33,722 bases of DNA from Tepidanaerobacter acetatoxydans_A. Its GTDB lineage: Bacteria > Bacillota > Thermosediminibacteria > Thermosediminibacterales > Tepidanaerobacteraceae. The notes beneath the pieces are model-generated. The model searched no databases. It saw nothing but the letters and a program-made list of their open reading frames with translations, and was not told the DNA's origin. This document shows, piece by piece, positions 16,890-25,632 of this stretch. The DNA lies in assembly GCA_022840405.1 (NCBI GenBank), contig JALHJR010000024.1, positions 1 to 33,722 of the forward strand, read 5' to 3'. Positions within the stretch are counted from its first letter, which is position 1; every line of letters starts with the position of its first letter. The position numbers and the translations under genes are program-made.

Positions 16890-18879
16890 ACTACGTGTAT
16901 ATGAATTAGCCAAGCAATTAGGAATTTCCAGTAAAAAACTCATTACGATTTTAGAAGATTTAGATGTAACTGTAAAAAATCATATGAGCACAATTGACGA
17001 AGATACAGCAAAACTAGTTATTGAACTAATTGAAGAAGAATCAGGAAAAGGTAAGAAGAAATCTGCTCAATCATATGATACTAAAAAAAGCGAGATTACC
17101 AGTAAGAAAACTGAGGATAATAATAAAAACGAACGAAAAGTAATAACTATTCCCAGAAAAATAAGTGTTAAGGACTTAGGCGTTCTTATGGGAATTGAAC
17201 CAGTTAAAATAATAAAGAAACTCATGGATTACGGTTTGATGGTAAACATTAATGCAGAAATAGATTTTGAATCAGCAAAGAAGCTTGCCAGTGAGTTTGA
17301 ATTTGACGTTACTGAAGAAAAGGAAGATGGTCAAGACCTATTAATAAAAGAGGAAAACGATGATCCCAAAGACTTAAAACCTCGTCCCCCAGTTGTAACG
17401 GTAATGGGTCATGTTGATCACGGCAAAACATCTCTACTTGATGCTATAAGGCAAACGAGTGTTACAAAGCAAGAAGCAGGCGGTATTACTCAACATATAG
17501 GTGCTTCAGAAGTTGAGGTTAATGGAAAAAAGATTGTATTTTTAGATACCCCAGGGCATGAAGCTTTTACAGCTATGCGAGCCAGAGGTGCAAAAGTAAC
17601 TGATATAGCAATATTAGTAGTAGCAGCGGATGATGGTGTAATGCCGCAAACTGTTGAGGCTGTAAATCATGCTAAAGCAGCAGGTGTTCCCATTATTGTT
17701 GCAATAAATAAGATTGATAAACCTACAGCAAATCCGGACAGAATAAAACAACAGTTAGCGGATTATGGTTTAATTCCTGAAGAATGGGGTGGAGATACAA
17801 TTTTTGTAAATGTTTCCGCAAAAGCAAAAACAGGGATAGACCAACTTTTAGAAATGGTTCTATTAGTGGCTGAAATGTCTGAATTAAAGGCTAACTACAA
17901 CTGTAAAGCTCGTGGGGTTATAATAGAAGCTAAACTGGATAAAGGTCGTGGGCCCATTGCTACCGTTCTGGTTCAAAGAGGAACCTTAAGAGTTGGTGAC
18001 GGAATAGTTGCAGGTACATCTTATGGGAAAGTAAGGGCATTGTTTAACTCTCGCGGTAAAAGAATAAAAGCAGCAGGGCCTTCAATGCCTGTGGAAGTGC
18101 TGGGATTGTCTGAAGTGCCAACTGCTGGCGATATTTTAATAGCTGTATCAAGCGAAAAAGAAGCTAAGTCAATTGCTGAAGAGCAAAAGAATCTTCAAAA
18201 AGAACCAGAATATAATACACCTAAAAAAATATCATTGAACCGACTATTTGAAAAGCTTCAAAAAGGCGAAGTAAAAGATTTGAATTTGATAATAAAAGCG
18301 GATGTACAAGGTTCGATTGAGGCGATTAAACAAGCTTTAGAAAAGTGCTCGAGTGATCAAGTTCAAGTTAAGATAATTCATGGTGGTGTGGGGACAATTA
18401 CTGAAAGTGATGTAATGCTTGCATCAGCTTCGGATGCAATAATTATTGGTTTTAATGTGCGACCTGATTCTAATGCAAAAAAGATGGCAGAAAAAGAACA
18501 AATCGATATAAGAACTTATAGAATCATTTATGACGTTTTAGACGATATTCAGCTAGCCATGAAGGGAATGCTTGAACCGGAATACGAGGAAGTAGTAATG
18601 GGCAGAGCAGAAGTTAGAGCATTATTTAAAGTTCCTACAATTGGTGTGGTAGCTGGGTGTTTTGTTACAGAAGGAAAAATTACCAGAAATTCACAAATCC
18701 GTGTAATACGTCAAGGAATTGTAATTCACGAAGGTAAGATAGCTTCCTTAAAGCGATTTAAGGATGATGTAAGAGAAGTTATGAGCGGATATGAGTGTGG
18801 TATCGGTCTTGAAAAATTCAATGATATAAAAGAGCAGGATGTTCTTGAGGCTTTTGTAATCAAACCGGTTAAGAGCTAA
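16882..18879 (+). CDS. infB: Translation initiation factor IF-2
   Basis: IF-2 is the GTPase that places initiator fMet-tRNA on the 30S subunit and promotes subunit joining. The 665-aa protein starts with the IF2 N-terminal domain (RVYELAKQLG), a charged linker (about 50-85) and a second N-domain. The G domain follows, with GHVDHGKTS near residue 176, DTPGHEAF and NKID. C-terminal domains include the VQGSIEAIKQAL and MLEPEYEE segments. It is slightly shorter than the B. subtilis protein. The start is TTG 16882, overlapping ylxQ, after a G-rich site at 16868-16879. All G motifs are intact. Confidence 0.97.
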   Translation: MTKLRVYELAKQLGISSKKLITILEDLDVTVKNHMSTIDEDTAKLVIELIEEESGKGKKKSAQSYDTKKSEITSKKTEDNNKNERKVITIPRKISVKDLGVLMGIEPVKIIKKLMDYGLMVNINAEIDFESAKKLASEFEFDVTEEKEDGQDLLIKEENDDPKDLKPRPPVVTVMGHVDHGKTSLLDAIRQTSVTKQEAGGITQHIGASEVEVNGKKIVFLDTPGHEAFTAMRARGAKVTDIAILVVAADDGVMPQTVEAVNHAKAAGVPIIVAINKIDKPTANPDRIKQQLADYGLIPEEWGGDTIFVNVSAKAKTGIDQLLEMVLLVAEMSELKANYNCKARGVIIEAKLDKGRGPIATVLVQRGTLRVGDGIVAGTSYGKVRALFNSRGKRIKAAGPSMPVEVLGLSEVPTAGDILIAVSSEKEAKSIAEEQKNLQKEPEYNTPKKISLNRLFEKLQKGEVKDLNLIIKADVQGSIEAIKQALEKCSSDQVQVKIIHGGVGTITESDVMLASASDAIIIGFNVRPDSNAKKMAEKEQIDIRTYRIIYDVLDDIQLAMKGMLEPEYEEVVMGRAEVRALFKVPTIGVVAGCFVTEGKITRNSQIRVIRQGIVIHEGKIASLKRFKDDVREVMSGYECGIGLEKFNDIKEQDVLEAFVIKPVKS

Positions 18880-18903
18880 TATTAGTATGAGGTGAATACT
18901 AAA

Positions 18904-19275
18904 GTGGACTTTTCTAGGAACGAAAGAATTGCAGAAGAAATTAAAAAAGGTATTAGTGAAATAATAAACAGTGATTTAAAAGATCCGCGCATTGAAGGGT
19001 TGATATCTGTTACTAAAGTTAAAGTAACAAAGGATCTTGGGCACGCTACAGTGTTTATTAGTTTTTATGGCGATAAAGCAAAAAGAGATACTACTTTTGC
19101 TGTAATTCAGAATGCAAAAAATTTTATAAGGCATGAATTAGCAGGTAAAATCAGAATAAAGTATATGCCTGAGTTATCCTTTAGAATAGATGAATCTATT
19201 GAATACGGGATTCATATTAATAAATTACTGGAAGAAATTAAAAAACAGAAACAAGAAGAAAAAGAGGATAAATAA
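18904..19275 (+). CDS. rbfA: Ribosome-binding factor A
   Basis: RbfA helps mature the 16S 5' end and supports 30S assembly. The 123-aa product has the KH-like family pattern: RNERIAEEIKKGISEII, DLKDPRIEGLISVTKV and the later SFRIDESIEYG. The C-terminus is a lysine/glutamate-rich tail. GTG 18904 is preferred because AGGTG (18890-18894) lies nine bases upstream and the conserved sequence begins right after it; the in-frame GTG at 18892 overlaps that ribosome site. It is 24 bases after infB and one base before nrnA, so it is part of the same operon. Confidence 0.94.
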   Translation: MDFSRNERIAEEIKKGISEIINSDLKDPRIEGLISVTKVKVTKDLGHATVFISFYGDKAKRDTTFAVIQNAKNFIRHELAGKIRIKYMPELSFRIDESIEYGIHINKLLEEIKKQKQEEKEDK

Positions 19276-19276
19276 C

Positions 19277-20233
19277 ATGGATATTGTTGATGTTACTGCC
19301 TTTTATGAGGCTATTAAAAGCAATAACAGTTTTATAATCACCTCACATATTGATCCAGATGGAGATAGTATAGGTTCTGTACTTGCATTGACTCTTGCTT
19401 TATTGAAAAAAGATAAAAAGGCAGTGCCGGTAATCAATGATGATATCCCTAAAAAATATGAGTTTTTGCCGGGAAGTAATTTAATTACAAAGAGGATTTC
19501 AGGTAATTATGATGCACTAGTTGCCGTAGATAGTAGCGATGTTGAACGACTTGGTTTTAGAGAAGGCTTAGATAGATATGCAAATGTCATAATAAATATA
19601 GACCACCATAAAAGCAATACTAACTTTGGCAACTTAAACATAGTTGATAGCAACGCTTCTTCAGCTGGAGAAATTATATATGGGTTATTAAATAGCGAAG
19701 TTGAAATAGATTATGATATCGCTCTTAATATTTTCACATCTATTGTTACCGATACTGGTTCTATGAGATATTCTAATACTACATCTTTGTCATTAAGAAT
19801 TTTAGCAGATTTAGTGGATAAAGGCGTAAAACCGAATTATGTGAGTCGCCAAGTTTTTGAAAAAAGAAGTATCAGTTCTATCAATTTACTGAAACTAGCA
19901 TTAGATACTCTTGAATTATCGGCTGATAATAAAGTAGCAAGTATCTATATCACAAAAGAAATGCTTGAAATTACCGGAGCTTTAGAGGAAGATATAGATG
20001 GTATCATTAATTATGCTAGAGAAATTGCAGGTGTGGAAGTAGCTGTACTTTTTAGAGAAAAAGAGGAATCACTGACAAAAGTTGGATTTAGGTCAAACGA
20101 GTGGATGGATGTAAGTAAGATAGCGGAAAGATTTAACGGAGGTGGCCATTTAAGAGCCGCAGGTTGTATTATGAAAGCTCCTTTAGAAAAAGCCCGTAAA
20201 ATTGTTTTAAACACAGTAAGGATGTATATATAA
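19277..20233 (+). CDS. nrnA: NrnA-type DHH phosphoesterase (oligoribonuclease/pAp phosphatase)
   Basis: NrnA degrades 2-5 nt RNA fragments and dephosphorylates pAp in Firmicutes that lack Orn. The 318-aa protein has the DHH pattern: SHIDPDGDSIGS near the N-terminus, VDSSD, DHHKSNTNFG (the name motif), and the DHHA1 domain ending in FNGGGHLRAAG. The start is ATG 19277, preceded by AGAGGAT (19263-19269). A reading frame extends 29 codons upstream into rbfA, but that extension has no similarity to the family and lacks a ribosome site. It sits between rbfA and truB, its normal place. Confidence 0.94.
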   Translation: MDIVDVTAFYEAIKSNNSFIITSHIDPDGDSIGSVLALTLALLKKDKKAVPVINDDIPKKYEFLPGSNLITKRISGNYDALVAVDSSDVERLGFREGLDRYANVIINIDHHKSNTNFGNLNIVDSNASSAGEIIYGLLNSEVEIDYDIALNIFTSIVTDTGSMRYSNTTSLSLRILADLVDKGVKPNYVSRQVFEKRSISSINLLKLALDTLELSADNKVASIYITKEMLEITGALEEDIDGIINYAREIAGVEVAVLFREKEESLTKVGFRSNEWMDVSKIAERFNGGGHLRAAGCIMKAPLEKARKIVLNTVRMYI

Positions 20234-20245
20234 TGGAGGGGTTTG

Positions 20246-21148
20246 GTGAAAGGTGTAATTAATGTATTAAAACCTGCAGGAATGACATCTCATGATGTTA
20301 TAAATCATTTAAGAAGATTGTTAAAGATTAAAAAAATAGGTCATAGTGGAACTTTAGACCCCGCTGCCACCGGTGTGCTACCTGTTTTTATCGGTAAGGC
20401 AACAAAAGCTATAGAATTTTTTATGGAAGATGACAAAGAATATATAGCTGAAATGCGTTTGGGGGTTACTACGGATACTGGCGATTTTCAAGGAAATATT
20501 ATAAAGATTTATAAGGGTCATTTTAACATTGAAAAAATTAAATTTGAAGAAGTTCTTAAAGAATTTACCGGAGAAATTATGCAAATACCACCTATGTATT
20601 CAGCCGTGCATTATAAAGGAAAAAGATTATATGAATTGGCACGACAAGGAATAACGGTAGAACGAAGACCTAGAAAAACGGATATATATTCCATAGATTT
20701 ACTTGAATTTGACGGAGAATCTGCTATTATTAAGGTGGCTTGTTCAAAAGGCACATATATAAGAACTCTTTGTGAGGATATCGGAAATAAACTTGGCTGT
20801 GGAGCATGTCTTTCAGATTTGATTAGGACACGATCGGGGTCTTTTAAAATAGAGGATTCATTAACTCTTGAAGAGATTCAACAGAATCTTATAAATAATA
20901 CATTTGAAAAGGTTTTAACTCCAATCGACCAGTGTTTGCAAAATATACCCATGGTCATCTTAAATCGAGAAGAGAACAATTTTTTTATAAAAGGCAAGGC
21001 ATTATATGGCGATTTTGATTATCTAAGACCGTATCTAGATAGATTTATTCGTGTTTATAACTTTAAAGAATTTTTAGGTATTGCAGTTGTGAAAGAAATT
21101 AAAAACCAAATTGTTCTACAAGTATTTAAATCTTTAAAGCAGGATTGA
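20246..21148 (+). CDS. truB: tRNA pseudouridine(55) synthase
   Basis: TruB makes the T-loop pseudouridine at tRNA position 55. The 300-aa product carries the conserved INVLKPAGMTSHDV opening and the catalytic GHSGTLDPAATG motif with Asp38. A GTYIRTLCEDIG segment follows, and a PUA-like C-terminal domain ends the chain. GTG 20246 is chosen over TTG 20243 because GGAGG (20235-20239) spaces six bases from it. The gene follows nrnA by 12 bases and precedes ribF by nine, an arrangement widely conserved in bacteria. Confidence 0.95.
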   Translation: MKGVINVLKPAGMTSHDVINHLRRLLKIKKIGHSGTLDPAATGVLPVFIGKATKAIEFFMEDDKEYIAEMRLGVTTDTGDFQGNIIKIYKGHFNIEKIKFEEVLKEFTGEIMQIPPMYSAVHYKGKRLYELARQGITVERRPRKTDIYSIDLLEFDGESAIIKVACSKGTYIRTLCEDIGNKLGCGACLSDLIRTRSGSFKIEDSLTLEEIQQNLINNTFEKVLTPIDQCLQNIPMVILNREENNFFIKGKALYGDFDYLRPYLDRFIRVYNFKEFLGIAVVKEIKNQIVLQVFKSLKQD

Positions 21149-21157
21149 GAGAAGCAT

Positions 21158-22084
21158 ATGAAAATATATCATGAATTGTCATCTTTACAAATATCGAATT
21201 GCACAGCTTGTGGCATTGGAAACTTTGACGGTATACATAAAGGCCATCAAAAATTAATTAAAGTATTATTACGATCTTCTCAATTAAGGAATATCGATTC
21301 CTTAATTTTTACTTTTGAACCACACCCATCAAAAGTCTTATCTCCGGATAACAATGTAAAATTTATAATGACACCAAATCAGAAACAGCAAATAATGAAA
21401 TCCTATGGAATAGATCACTTCGTTTTGGCGCCTTTCACCTTGGAATTTTCCAAGATAAATTATAAGGATTTTATATATGATATATTAATTAATAAATGTA
21501 ATGCAAGGGTCATAGTTGTCGGTTATAATTATAGATTTGGATACAAGGGTGAGGGTACGGCTCATGCCTTAAAAGAGATATGCCATAAAGAAGGCATTGG
21601 TACAATTATTATTCCACCTGTAAAATATAAAGGGCAAATTATTAGCAGTACTTTTATTCGAAACCTTATAGAAAAAGGCGATATGAAAGGTGCTACTGAA
21701 TTTTTAGGGCGTCCGTTTACCGTTGAAGGTTTTGTACAACATGGAAACGGTATAGGTAAAAAGCTGGGTTTTCCTACTGCGAATATTTTACCAGAACAAG
21801 AACTCGTAATGCCTCCCAGAGGTGTATATGCAGTTCTTGTACGTTGGAAAGATAATATATATAAAGGAGTGGCAAATCTAGGTATAAAGCCAACCTTTAA
21901 TGGTGATAGTATATGGCTTGAGACGCATTTATTTAATTTTAGCAAAAAATTATATGGTGAAAAACTTGAGGTTATGTTTATTGACAATTTACGTCGGGAA
22001 ATTAAATTCAATACAGTTGAAGCTCTCGTGATGCAAATACAAAATGACTTTATAAGGGCTATGGAAATTTTAAAATTAATTTAA
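21158..22084 (+). CDS. ribF: Bifunctional riboflavin kinase/FAD synthetase
   Basis: RibF phosphorylates riboflavin to FMN and adenylates FMN to FAD. The 308-aa protein has an N-terminal nucleotidyltransferase domain with GNFDGIHKGHQ and NYRFGYKGEG, and a C-terminal kinase domain starting near residue 185 with HGNGIGKKLGFPTANI. Both halves are complete. ATG 21158 follows a weak GAGAGAAG site, so its translation may depend on coupling to truB. It is the last gene of the nusA operon before the rpsO promoter. Confidence 0.95.
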   Translation: MKIYHELSSLQISNCTACGIGNFDGIHKGHQKLIKVLLRSSQLRNIDSLIFTFEPHPSKVLSPDNNVKFIMTPNQKQQIMKSYGIDHFVLAPFTLEFSKINYKDFIYDILINKCNARVIVVGYNYRFGYKGEGTAHALKEICHKEGIGTIIIPPVKYKGQIISSTFIRNLIEKGDMKGATEFLGRPFTVEGFVQHGNGIGKKLGFPTANILPEQELVMPPRGVYAVLVRWKDNIYKGVANLGIKPTFNGDSIWLETHLFNFSKKLYGEKLEVMFIDNLRREIKFNTVEALVMQIQNDFIRAMEILKLI

Positions 22085-22085
22085 A

Positions 22086-22114
22086 TTTACTTTTCTTGCA
22101 TGTTATGATAAAAT
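22086..22114 (+). promoter_or_regulatory. Probable sigma-A promoter for rpsO
   Basis: TTTACT (22086-22091) and TAAAAT (22109-22114) have a 17-base spacer. An overlapping extended -10 (TGTTATGAT, 22101-22109) is an alternative. The start would be near 22116-22122, just upstream of the folded leader, so the S15 leader would be transcribed from its own promoter. Confidence 0.5.
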
Positions 22115-22130
22115 CTATTTGCGATATATG

Positions 22131-22181
22131 AACCCTTGCTCGGTTAATTGAGGTCTCCAGCGATTTACTGGGCAATCGGGG
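22131..22181 (+). promoter_or_regulatory. Three-way-junction leader of rpsO (S15 autoregulation type)
   Basis: A closing stem TTGC (22136-22139) with GCAA (22172-22175), extendable by CCC (22133-22135) with GGG (22178-22180), encloses two hairpins: CTC/GAG (22139-22141 with 22150-22152) and CCAG/CTGG (22157-22160 with 22168-22171). S15 binds three-way junctions in 16S rRNA and in leaders of several bacteria, including Geobacillus. The element lies just before the rpsO ribosome site (AAGGAGGTG, 22194-22202). Binding of S15 is inference; the fold is visible. Confidence 0.6.
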
Positions 22182-22210
22182 ATTTTATAGAATAAGGAGG
22201 TGAATGCAAT

Positions 22211-22480
22211 ATGGCATTGGTCAAGGAAACTAAACAGGCAATAATAAATGAATATAAAATTCACGAAACCGACACTGGTTCTCCGGAAGTTCAAATTGCT
22301 ATGTTAACACACAGAATAAACCAATTAACCGAACATTTAAAGCAGCACAAAAAAGATCATCATTCTCGCAGAGGCTTGCTTAAAATGGTCGGTAAGAGAC
22401 GTGCTTTGCTTAATTATTTAAAAGAGAATGACTTGGAACGTTACAAAAATCTTATTGAAAAATTAGAGTTAAGGAAATAA
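22211..22480 (+). CDS. rpsO: 30S ribosomal protein S15
   Basis: S15 is a primary 16S rRNA-binding protein that organises the central domain of the small subunit. The 89-aa product has the standard length and signature: TGSPEVQIAMLTHRINQLTEHLK, then HSRRGLLKMVGKRRALLNYL. ATG 22211 follows a strong AAGGAGGTG. It lies between ribF and pnp, the usual order. A structured leader upstream suggests feedback control, and a terminator that begins on the last base of the stop codon separates it from pnp. Confidence 0.98.
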   Translation: MALVKETKQAIINEYKIHETDTGSPEVQIAMLTHRINQLTEHLKQHKKDHHSRRGLLKMVGKRRALLNYLKENDLERYKNLIEKLELRK

Positions 22481-22512
22481 AGCGGGGTTTCCCCGCTTAA
22501 ATTTTATTTTTT
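22480..22512 (+). terminator. Terminator after rpsO
   Basis: AAGCGGGG (22480-22487) pairs perfectly with CCCCGCTT (22491-22498) around TTT, then AAATTTTATTTTTTT. The U-tract is offset by three A's. The stem starts on the last base of the rpsO stop codon. The rest of the gap to pnp is AT-rich, with only the pnp ribosome site recognised. Confidence 0.75.
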
Positions 22513-22635
22513 TATTAAAACTCAATTATGAAGTTTAAATTGCCTTTTTATTTTAAAAGAAGGAAATACTAATTTTAGTGTCGAATAAAATCATTATTAA
22601 AAAGTTAAAAAAATCAAATAAAGGAGGATTATTTC

Positions 22636-24738
22636 TTGCCAGAATTTAAAACAGAAATAGGTGGGCGTAAATTAATCATAGAAACAGGCAAAGTGGCTCA
22701 GCAAGCCAATGGTTCAGTTATGATTAGATATGAAGATACTGTGTTATTAGTGACTGCTACAGCTTCTAAAAAGCCCCGAGAAGGTGTAGACTTTTTGCCG
22801 CTTACTATTGATTATGAAGAGAAATTATATGCCGTAGGTAAGATTCCCGGAGGTTTTATTAAAAGGGAGGGAAAACCCAGTGAAAAGGCCATCCTTTCGG
22901 CACGCTTAATTGATAGGCCATTGAGACCTTTATTTCCCAAAGATTTTAGAAATGATGTACAGGTAATTGCTACTGTTTTATCAGTAGACCAAGACAATAC
23001 TCCTGATATTGTTGCTATTAATGGTGCATCATGTGCATTGTGTATCTCGGATATACCATTTGAAGGTCCCGTCGGAGCAGTATCAGTAGGCTTAATCGAT
23101 GGCAAATATGTAATAAACCCTACAGTGTCTGAAGCTGAAAAAAGTCGTCTCAGACTGGTAGTAGCCGGAACTAAAGAAGCAGTACTTATGGTTGAAGCTG
23201 GTGCCGATGAAGTATCTGAAAATGAAATGTTAAGTGCCATCCTCTATGGCCATGAGGAAATTAAAAAGATTATAGCTTTTCAGGAAGAAATAATTAATGA
23301 AATCGGTAAAACTAAAATGGAAATAACTGCGGAAGAAATTGATGATGAGTTAGAAAAATCGGTTCGCGAATTTGCAACTGAAGATATATTAAAAGCCATT
23401 AGAATTTATGATAAGCAAGAGCGAGAAGCTTATATTGATAAGATAAACGAAGATACTTTGCTGCATTTTCAAGATATTTATCCGGATACGGAAAAACAAA
23501 TAACTGATGTATTATATGATATCCTAAAAGAAGAAGTAAGAAAGATGATTTCATATGAAGGCATTAGACCCGACGGCAGAACACCCAATCAAATAAGGCC
23601 GATTTCTTGTGAAGTAGGGATTTTACCTAGGACTCATGGCTCAGGCTTATTTACGCGCGGACAAACACAGGTTCTTACAGTAGCAACTCTCGGAGCTTTA
23701 GGTGATGTTCAGATTTTGGATGGTCTAGGTATTGAAGAGTCAAAAAGATATATGCACCATTATAATTTTCCGCCATATAGCACAGGTGAAACAAAAGTTA
23801 TTAGAGGACCGGGGCGAAGAGAAATAGGTCATGGCGCCTTAGCCGAAAGAGCTCTTGAGCCAATGATTCCCTCAGAGGAAGCTTTTCCATATACCATAAG
23901 ATTAGTTTCAGAAGTTTTAAGCTCTAACGGTTCCAGTTCGATGGCAAGCGTATGCGGTTCAACACTTGCATTAATGGATGCCGGTGTACCTATAAAAGCA
24001 CCTGTTTCAGGTGTAGCTATGGGCTTAATTAAGCAAGAGGATAAAGTTACAATTTTGACCGATATACAGGGTATGGAAGATTTTTTAGGCGACATGGATT
24101 TTAAAGTTGCAGGAACAAAAAATGGTATTACTGCAATTCAGATGGATATTAAAATAAAGGGAATTGATGAAGATATACTGAAAAGTGCCTTGCAGCAAGC
24201 AAAGGAAGGCCGTCTATTCATTATGGACAAGATGCTATCGGTAATCCCTGAACCTAGAAAAGAATTATCTGCCTATGCTCCAAGAATATTTACGATTACT
24301 GTAGATCCGGATAAAATCCGAGACATTATAGGTCCGGGAGGGAAAACTATCAACAAGATAATTGCAGAAACAAATACAAAAATTGATATCGAAGACGATG
24401 GGAAGGTCTATATAGCCGCACCTGAAGAGTCAGCGGGAATTAAAGCAATGAAAATAATTGATAAGATTACACAGGATGTTGAAGTGGGTCGAATATATAT
24501 GGGTAAAATAATGCGTACGACTAATTTTGGAGCTTTTGCGGAGATATTGCCAGGGAAGGAAGGCTTAATTCACATTTCGAAATTATCCAAAGAGAGAGTA
24601 AAACAGGTAGAAGATGTAGTAAAAGTTGGTGATGAGATCCTAGTAAAAGTAACTGATATTGATAAACAAGGTAGGATTAACTTATCGCACAAAGATGCTC
24701 TTAATGAAACACAAACTAAAAAAAGCATCGAAGCATAA
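22636..24738 (+). CDS. pnp: Polyribonucleotide nucleotidyltransferase (PNPase)
   Basis: PNPase is the phosphorolytic 3'-to-5' exoribonuclease of mRNA decay. The 700-aa protein has two RNase PH-like halves (the second with RTHGSGLFTRGQTQVL and SNGSSSMASVCG) flanking a helical domain. A KH domain with DIIGPGGKTINKI near 560 and a C-terminal S1 domain (from about 620, VGRIYMGKIM) follow. TTG 22636 follows AAGGAGG (22621-22627) at eight bases. It follows rpsO as usual, and together with RNase J at 27655 gives this region two core RNA decay enzymes. Confidence 0.98.
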   Translation: MPEFKTEIGGRKLIIETGKVAQQANGSVMIRYEDTVLLVTATASKKPREGVDFLPLTIDYEEKLYAVGKIPGGFIKREGKPSEKAILSARLIDRPLRPLFPKDFRNDVQVIATVLSVDQDNTPDIVAINGASCALCISDIPFEGPVGAVSVGLIDGKYVINPTVSEAEKSRLRLVVAGTKEAVLMVEAGADEVSENEMLSAILYGHEEIKKIIAFQEEIINEIGKTKMEITAEEIDDELEKSVREFATEDILKAIRIYDKQEREAYIDKINEDTLLHFQDIYPDTEKQITDVLYDILKEEVRKMISYEGIRPDGRTPNQIRPISCEVGILPRTHGSGLFTRGQTQVLTVATLGALGDVQILDGLGIEESKRYMHHYNFPPYSTGETKVIRGPGRREIGHGALAERALEPMIPSEEAFPYTIRLVSEVLSSNGSSSMASVCGSTLALMDAGVPIKAPVSGVAMGLIKQEDKVTILTDIQGMEDFLGDMDFKVAGTKNGITAIQMDIKIKGIDEDILKSALQQAKEGRLFIMDKMLSVIPEPRKELSAYAPRIFTITVDPDKIRDIIGPGGKTINKIIAETNTKIDIEDDGKVYIAAPEESAGIKAMKIIDKITQDVEVGRIYMGKIMRTTNFGAFAEILPGKEGLIHISKLSKERVKQVEDVVKVGDEILVKVTDIDKQGRINLSHKDALNETQTKKSIEA

Positions 24739-24766
24739 ACCGAATAATATCGGTTTATGTTTTTTA
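24734..24766 (+). terminator. Intrinsic terminator overlapping the pnp stop codon
   Basis: CATAAACCGA (24734-24743) pairs perfectly with TCGGTTTATG (24750-24759) around a 6-base loop, followed by TTTTTT. The left arm contains the pnp TAA stop (24736-24738). Confidence 0.9.
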
Positions 24767-24834
24767 TGTCATAAAATATCTTTTTCAAAATACTATTTAT
24801 GTAGAAACATAAAAGTAGAGAGGAAGGATATTTT

Positions 24835-25548
24835 ATGAAGTTTTATATATTTAAGTTACCAAGAAAAACTTTTGGCATCATTTCTTTTTTTATTCTTACA
24901 TTAGCATGGACTTTATTAAAAATACCATCTTCAGATATTCAAACCCTCGGCAAGTATGAGCCTATTTATGAAGGAAGAAATGATAAAAAAATAATAGCCT
25001 TTACATGCAATATTGCATGGGGTAATGAATATATACCACCATTACTAGAAGTTTTTAGTGACAATGATATAAAAGCCACATTTTTCATAGAAGGAAGGTG
25101 GGCTGAAAATTATCCCGATCTATTAAGACTGATCCATAATAAGGGACATGAAATTGGGAATCATGGATACAGTCATGCTCATCATAAACAGCTCTCCTAC
25201 GAAGAAAATCTGAATGAAATAAAAAAAGCTGAATCAATTATTCAAGAAATAACAGGTAAAAAGACAACCCTTTTTGCACCTCCATATGGAGAGTTTTCAG
25301 ATTTAACCGAGAAAGCAGCTAATGCAATGAACTACCACATGATAATGTGGACCATTGATACCATCGATTGGAAAAAGCCAGGAGTAGATTATATAATTAA
25401 TAAAGTTCTGGATAATGCTGGTAATGGCAAAATTGTACTGATGCATCCTACCGAAGAAACTGTCAGAGCAATGCCAACAATTATTGAAAATCTACATCAA
25501 CAGGGATTTAAAATTACTACGGTTGGTGAATTGTTGTCGGAAGAATAA
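24835..25548 (+). CDS. ylxY: YlxY-like polysaccharide deacetylase family protein, active site degenerate
   Basis: This is a 237-aa NodB-type (carbohydrate esterase 4) protein with an N-terminal membrane anchor at about residues 12-29, so the domain faces outside or the forespore space. The first motif, normally TFDDG, reads TCNIAWG (Asn59), replacing the catalytic Asp and a metal-binding Asp. The HxxxH metal pair in GNHGYSH (His110, His114) is kept. Motif 3 is APPYG instead of RPPYG, and IVLMHPT ends the domain. B. subtilis ylxY occupies the same position after pnp. Function is likely sporulation or wall related and possibly non-catalytic (inference). ATG 24835 follows AGGAAGGA. Confidence 0.85.
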   Translation: MKFYIFKLPRKTFGIISFFILTLAWTLLKIPSSDIQTLGKYEPIYEGRNDKKIIAFTCNIAWGNEYIPPLLEVFSDNDIKATFFIEGRWAENYPDLLRLIHNKGHEIGNHGYSHAHHKQLSYEENLNEIKKAESIIQEITGKKTTLFAPPYGEFSDLTEKAANAMNYHMIMWTIDTIDWKKPGVDYIINKVLDNAGNGKIVLMHPTEETVRAMPTIIENLHQQGFKITTVGELLSEE

Positions 25549-25571
25549 CTATAGTAAGATAAGAATAAAAG

Positions 25572-25600
25572 TTGAAATCTAGCTATATTTCATGTATACT
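25572..25600 (+). promoter_or_regulatory. Sigma-A promoter for alr
   Basis: TTGAAA (25572-25577), a 17-base spacer and TATACT (25595-25600) form a near-consensus promoter 32 bases before the alr ATG. The predicted transcript starts near 25607 and likely covers alr-dut-ymxH-rnj. Confidence 0.75.
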
Positions 25601-25632
25601 TTACTTGATAAAACAATAGAAGGGTAATAATC

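Noticed and set aside
19190..19276. Longer nrnA reading frame inside rbfA
   Set aside because: It is an out-of-frame reading of the rbfA end with no ribosome site; the DHH family start fits ATG 19277.
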